The position numbers were made by a program, and so were the translations under genes. Positions 19,691-22,975 of a DNA stretch of 22,975 nt are shown here, one piece after another (the first letter of the stretch is position 1; each line of letters begins with the position of its first letter). The notes below the pieces were generated by a model. That model was not told the DNA's origin and made no database searches. It worked only from the letters and a program-made list of their open reading frames with translations. Source of the DNA: Agrocybe praecox (taxonomy: Eukaryota; Basidiomycota; Agaricomycetes; Agaricales; Agrocybaceae); NCBI GenBank assembly GCA_964017145.1, contig CAXHKQ010000067.1, positions 1-22,975 of the forward strand, in the 5' to 3' direction.

Positions 19691-19799
19691 CTGAGAGGGT
19701 AAGGACCAGTGCGTGGCACTACCGAACGCGTAGGTAGCAGCGGGCTAGTAGGCCCCATGTCCCTCGGTGCATTAGTTAACAAATACAATGTACTGTAAC

Positions 19800-20399
19800 A
19801 TACAAAATAAATAAAATAGGTTTTTAAATATTTTTTATATGTTGTAAAAAGGATGTGCCCAAAAGGGCAATAAGTGCCAAATAGGGAACTACCGTCTAAA
19901 ACATATGCTAAAAGGTCGCTTTTTGGTATCTAATCTAATCTAGATATATGTGTGTAAAGTAAATATAGTACGAAAATATGATTATAAAGTATTAAAAATA
20001 GCGCAACGCCCGAAATTGTCAAAATAAGCTAAAAATAACGCGTCATCCAGTTTTGCTTTTGCGCATCCATCCCGTAACATTCCTTTTTGGTGGGGCAAAG
20101 GGCGCCAAAAAATCAGAATTAATTATCTGATCATAACCTCCCAACAAGCGCCCCAAACCACCCATCCATTCTCTCGCAATTGTCCAAATACTGTAAAAAT
20201 GTCCAAATCCTGCATTGTTTACATATGTTTGACTAAGGCATCTGCCAATTCCGCCCACTCAGCCCTTATGGTCCCTCTGGTGCACTTTATAAGCACTCAT
20301 ATATTACTGCCACCTTGGGCAGTTGCCCACCCTGATGTATGAGTCTTGTCAGTCAACTGCCCAGGTTTCATATATGAATCTAACTGCTAAGGCTGGGAT
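19800..20399 (-). repeat. Right terminal inverted repeat of the 4.3-kb element
   Basis: Inverted partner of 16111-16695. The outermost bases are taactgcta; the adjoining flank starts aggctggg. Differences between the arms are mostly substitutions and small indels in the inner third, while the ~300-bp core is almost unchanged. This indicates either a recent origin or gene conversion between the arms. Confidence 0.9.
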
Positions 20400-20446
20400 T
20401 GATAGGTCCCCCAAGTGTTGTACATACATACCCAAAAATGAATAGG

Positions 20447-21075
20447 TTGCTATCATGATCCACATAAAATATTAAGCATTGTTATCGATTGCGTAACGCA
20501 AAAGTCCATGTAAGTAGAGTATCCTCACTCACATGTCGAAGTAAGACAATATCTGATACATTTGCGGCAGACTGCGCCGTGCTTGATGCTCTGAACATCT
20601 GTTATCATGATCCACATAAATTATTAACACTTGTATTACTATTGACTACTCAACACAAAGTCCACGTAAGTAGAGTATTCTCACCCACAATGTCGAAGTG
20701 AAACAATATCTTATACATTTGCGGCAGCGTGCGCCGCGCTTGATGCTCTGCACATCTGTTATCGTGATTCACATAAATTATTAACACTTGTATTACTATT
20801 GACTACTTAACACAAAGTCCACGTAAGTAGAGTATTCTCACCCACATGTCAAAGTAAGACGATATATTGTACATTTGCGGTGCAGTGCGCCGCGCTTGAT
20901 GCTCTGCACATTCTATTATCTTGATTCACATAAATTATTAACACTTGTATCGCTATTGACTACCTAACACAAAATTACACATAAGTAGGGTGTTTTCACC
21001 CTCCCCCCACATGTGTACTTCATGTATGTTGAAGTAAGACGATAATATAATAATATACATTGACGGCAGTATGCG
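20447..21075 (+). repeat. 157-bp tandem satellite, four copies
   Basis: The anchor taagtag occurs at 20511, 20667, 20824 and 20982, giving periods of 156, 157 and 158 bp. Each unit carries cacataaattattaacac, then caaagtccacgtaagtag, then tcacccacatgtc, and a GC island (tgcggcag..tgcgccgcgc) before ttgatgctc. Middle units are most alike; the first and last are more diverged, with a small insertion in the last. The period is close to nucleosomal length. Confidence 0.93.
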
Positions 21076-21240
21076 CCGCAGTTGATGTGCAGCACGTCTG
21101 TATATCTCGCCGAAGTGCGCTGACAGATATTGGCCAGCCAACCAGAATGCAGGATTCAGTTTCTATATTGGGACTCCTCTATCGAGCGGTTCAACGAACA
21201 CATTGGTTCCATATCATACGGTACACCGCATATGCGCGCT

Positions 21241-22393
21241 CTATCGTATGTTACGGTACAGTGTCGTGTCCATATGTGTGCTGGGTGAACGAGGGCGCTT
21301 GCAAGATGGTTCTTTTTGAACTGGTACATCCTTTCGGCACCTTTCTTCCTCTACTTTAATGTTCAAACACTCCTCGTGTGGAATAGATGTGTGGCGAACA
21401 AGAAGTGTCTGTCGATTTTTGATAGGAATAGGAACTGTGATATCATGAACCACCCATTGTGGTTCATTAGGCGCAAAGATGTCGAATAAAAATACTTCAG
21501 TAACAGCGCTGGCGCTGACTTCATGCAGTGATTTCATGAGAAAAGGAACCTCCGAAAGAATGACTGAGCTGTTGAGATGCGGGGCATAAACAATAGGTGT
21601 TGGTTTGGAGTGATGCTGAATAGTAAGAAAATAGACGGATATCAATAAGCATACAGGTAGTATAAACATAAAGGCCTACTCACCTGGTGATAAAGATTGA
21701 AAATGATCGACTTGCGTCGGGTCTCATCTGCCTTTTGTTCAGCTGTGGCCTGAGCTGCTTTCTTGGCCTGCTCCACATGAGGGTCACAGTATGCCTTTGC
21801 AAAGTTCTCATCAAGCTGGCGGGCAAAGCGGGTGCATGGTTGTTGCTCAGAAGTAGATGTTGCGTTGTCAGAAATGTCGGGCACACGCTGAACACTTGAT
21901 GAACGTGACGAGACTGGTGTAGCATTTGAGGCAGCACAGGTAGGGGCTCGATTGTTTGGAGGCTGGGTTGGTATGTTTCCTTTAGGCTTGTGCTGAGAGA
22001 AGCCACACCCTCCCTTTGCAACGCAATGGAAGTTACAGAGATGAGGCCAGTTTAGGCATTTTTTATTAGCACACCGAGAGCAGCCTGGTTCACCACACAT
22101 CAACGACATGTTGGCCTCATTCGCAGATTGCACAGTGGCATGACGAAGCTTAACTTCATCGGGAATGAGATGTTTGGGTGTGCAAGGGTCAATGAATTCA
22201 ACGCAGCGGCAAACAGAGCACTGAAAAAATGAATGCTAAGTCCTACATCAACAAGTATTATATAGTAACCACATACCACTTTGAATCGACGATTGTAGTT
22301 GAATGGGTTGCTGGAATTACCAGTTCCGGTCTGGATACTCCCAAATGTGTGCTCTTTGCAGACATTTTTGATACGGCTTTGAGGAGAAGACAT
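21241..22393 (-). CDS. 342-aa Cys/His-rich protein, putative zinc-binding, family unrecognised
   Basis: Exons 22393-22277, 22220-21684 and 21615-21241. Introns of 56 nt (GTATGT...TTTTTTCAG) and 68 nt (GTGAGT...ATTCAG) both fall between codons, and the total of 1029 nt closes in frame. Residues 40-52 carry C40, C43, C45, C52. Residues 81-116 carry C81, C86, C89, C94, C101, C105, C111 and H116 (GCSRCANKKCLNWPHLCNFH region), a pattern typical of structural zinc modules. A Ser/Thr/Pro-rich linker follows, then a Lys/Ala/Glu helix (EQAKKAAQATAEQKADETRRK). The C-terminal exon has a hydrophobic, beta-like stretch and ends Arg/Lys-rich. This suggests a nuclear protein; no enzyme motif was seen. The 3' flank runs into the 157-bp satellite. 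Confidence 0.75.
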
Positions 22394-22499
22394 GTGTGAG
22401 TGAGTGTGATTTAGAAATGAACGAGTGTCCAGTTGCTGTTTACGAGTAAAGGTGGTGAAAGAAATTTATTAAGAATAGTATGGATGGTACATTGATAAA

Positions 22500-22602
22500 G
22501 GACCGTAGGAATAACGATGTTGAGCCAGCGGATTATGTTTATGCAGGGAAAATTGTTCAAGGGCCATAGCAACAACAATCTCGAGCCAGCGGATTATGTT
22601 TG
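22500..22602 (+). repeat. 61-bp tandem duplication upstream of the Cys/His-rich gene
   Basis: gagccagcggattatgttt occurs at 22522 and 22583, each preceded by a related g(a/g)cc(g/a)tag(g/c)aa.aac.at segment. It lies 100-200 bp upstream of the minus-strand start codon and might be part of its promoter. Confidence 0.8.
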
Positions 22603-22672
22603 TATTAAGTTTTATCCAGTGACCGAAGGAAAACAGGAGTGAAGCAATAGATTTAGACAAGGGGGGGCCATC

Positions 22673-22719
22673 GGAGTAGGGTGATAAGGTGAAGCTGGCC
22701 ACAGGAGTAGGGTGATAAG
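22673..22719 (+). repeat. 31-bp-spaced direct repeat ggagtagggtgataag
   Basis: Exact 16-bp copies at 22673-22688 and 22704-22719. Together with the preceding duplication it makes this upstream flank repeat-rich. The rest of 22394-22810 shows no gene. Confidence 0.85.
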
Positions 22720-22810
22720 AACACTGTTGAGACTTGAGAGCAAGTTGAGAGGCAGACAGCATATGTTGGAGGTGAGGAGTCAGGAAGTCTCAGTGTCGTA
22801 GCGACGGTGA

Positions 22811-22975
22811 CTGTTTGATTCATATTTGGTTCGGAGGGGTTCGGCATCCACTGCTTTGTCATCTGATTCTGCGATCATTTCTACGCGTGGATTCTATCCC
22901 GGCGAATTCGAAGTTCTGGGCGCAAGGACCGTCGTGCTGGTGAAGCCCAACCCAAGTGCCGGTTATAACAGGCCC
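22811..22975 (+). other. Possible partial coding exon running off the right edge
   Basis: From the stop at 22808 the plus-strand frame stays open to the window end. Its last part (GFYPGEFEVLGARTVVLV, then KPNPSAGYNRP) has protein-like composition, and GC content rises from about 22880. A minus-strand frame is also open over the final 100 bp. No start codon or splice signal could be fixed, so strand and product are uncertain. Confidence 0.3.

Larger units (their letters stand above)
16111..20399. mobile_element. 4.3-kb terminal-inverted-repeat element without transposase
   Basis: The ends are TAGCAGTTA (16111) and TAACTGCTA (to 20399), and the ~590-bp arms are inverted copies. If the outer TA on each side is a target duplication, the element proper is 16113-20397. 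The interior holds low-complexity GC-rich stretches, nested inverted repeats and minisatellites, but no transposase-like frame. This is best read as a large non-autonomous TIR or foldback element. Its superfamily cannot be named from the ends alone. It lies immediately downstream of the coiled-coil gene's stop codon and next to the 157-bp satellite. Confidence 0.82.

Noticed and set aside
19217..19788. Ser/Pro/Arg-rich frames of about 140-165 codons
   Set aside because: Products of the GC-rich minisatellite. Three frames are open at once and none has balanced composition.
20447..21075. CRISPR-like repeat array
   Set aside because: Units are ~157 bp tandem copies without unique spacers, in a spliced eukaryotic context. 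This is a satellite.
22469..22862. Minus-strand frames upstream of the Cys/His-rich gene
   Set aside because: They cross the short tandem duplications, have no splice continuity with the gene, and show no protein-like pattern.
806..22975. A TET/JBP dioxygenase gene, known from the literature to accompany some fungal KDZ transposons
   Set aside because: No frame in the window shows an HxD...H dioxygenase signature in a plausible setting.
1..22975. rRNA or tRNA genes
   Set aside because: No tRNA-like cloverleaf with A and B boxes, and no conserved rRNA segments, were recognised on either strand.

Overview
The window looks like accessory DNA from a basidiomycete, most likely an Agaricomycete. 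Coding regions are cut by many 45-90 nt introns with GTRNGT donors and pyrimidine/CAG acceptors. The largest gene is a KDZ (Kyakuja-Dileera-Zisupton) DNA transposase with the CxC2 cysteine cluster, a family that is highly expanded in mushroom genomes. No rRNA, tRNA, bacterial operon or CRISPR was seen. All exon models were assembled by hand from splice-site consensus and frame continuity; none has been checked by search.

Layout. 1-548: a 273-bp foldback palindrome plus a 143-bp direct repeat. 806-7431 (minus): a seven-exon KDZ transposase gene whose frame closes at 1834 codons, with about 630 residues beyond the usual KDZ end. 7676-10034 (plus): a divergent five-exon gene for a 706-aa unrecognised, probably nuclear protein, sharing a ~244-bp intergenic region with the KDZ gene. 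10320-10775 (minus): a Ser/Pro-rich exon or gene remnant. 10776-12385: 1.6 kb without genes, rich in CCTAGG-type palindromes and CACTTAGG repeats, perhaps retroelement debris. 12386-15067 (minus): a five-exon 840-codon frame with a Zn2Cys6-like cysteine pattern and two in-frame TGA codons. 15334-16104 (plus): a divergent small coiled-coil-like gene whose frame is broken by an A10 tract.

16111-20399 is a 4.3-kb element with ~590-bp terminal inverted repeats and no transposase. It starts 6 bp after the previous gene's stop and holds further nested inverted repeats and minisatellites. 20447-21075 is a four-copy 157-bp satellite. 21241-22393 (minus) is a three-exon cysteine/histidine-rich protein gene. 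The right edge has short tandem duplications and an open frame that runs out of the window.

Two themes connect the parts. First, two divergent gene pairs with ~250-bp shared promoters (KDZ/706-aa gene; Cys-rich/coiled-coil gene) suggest paired transcription; whether the partners cooperate is unknown. Second, a GC-rich word (TGCGCCGC/GCGGCGCA) recurs in exons, introns and the satellite, but I did not see it in the 10.8-12.4 kb block or the TIR element, so it may separate old resident DNA from later insertions.
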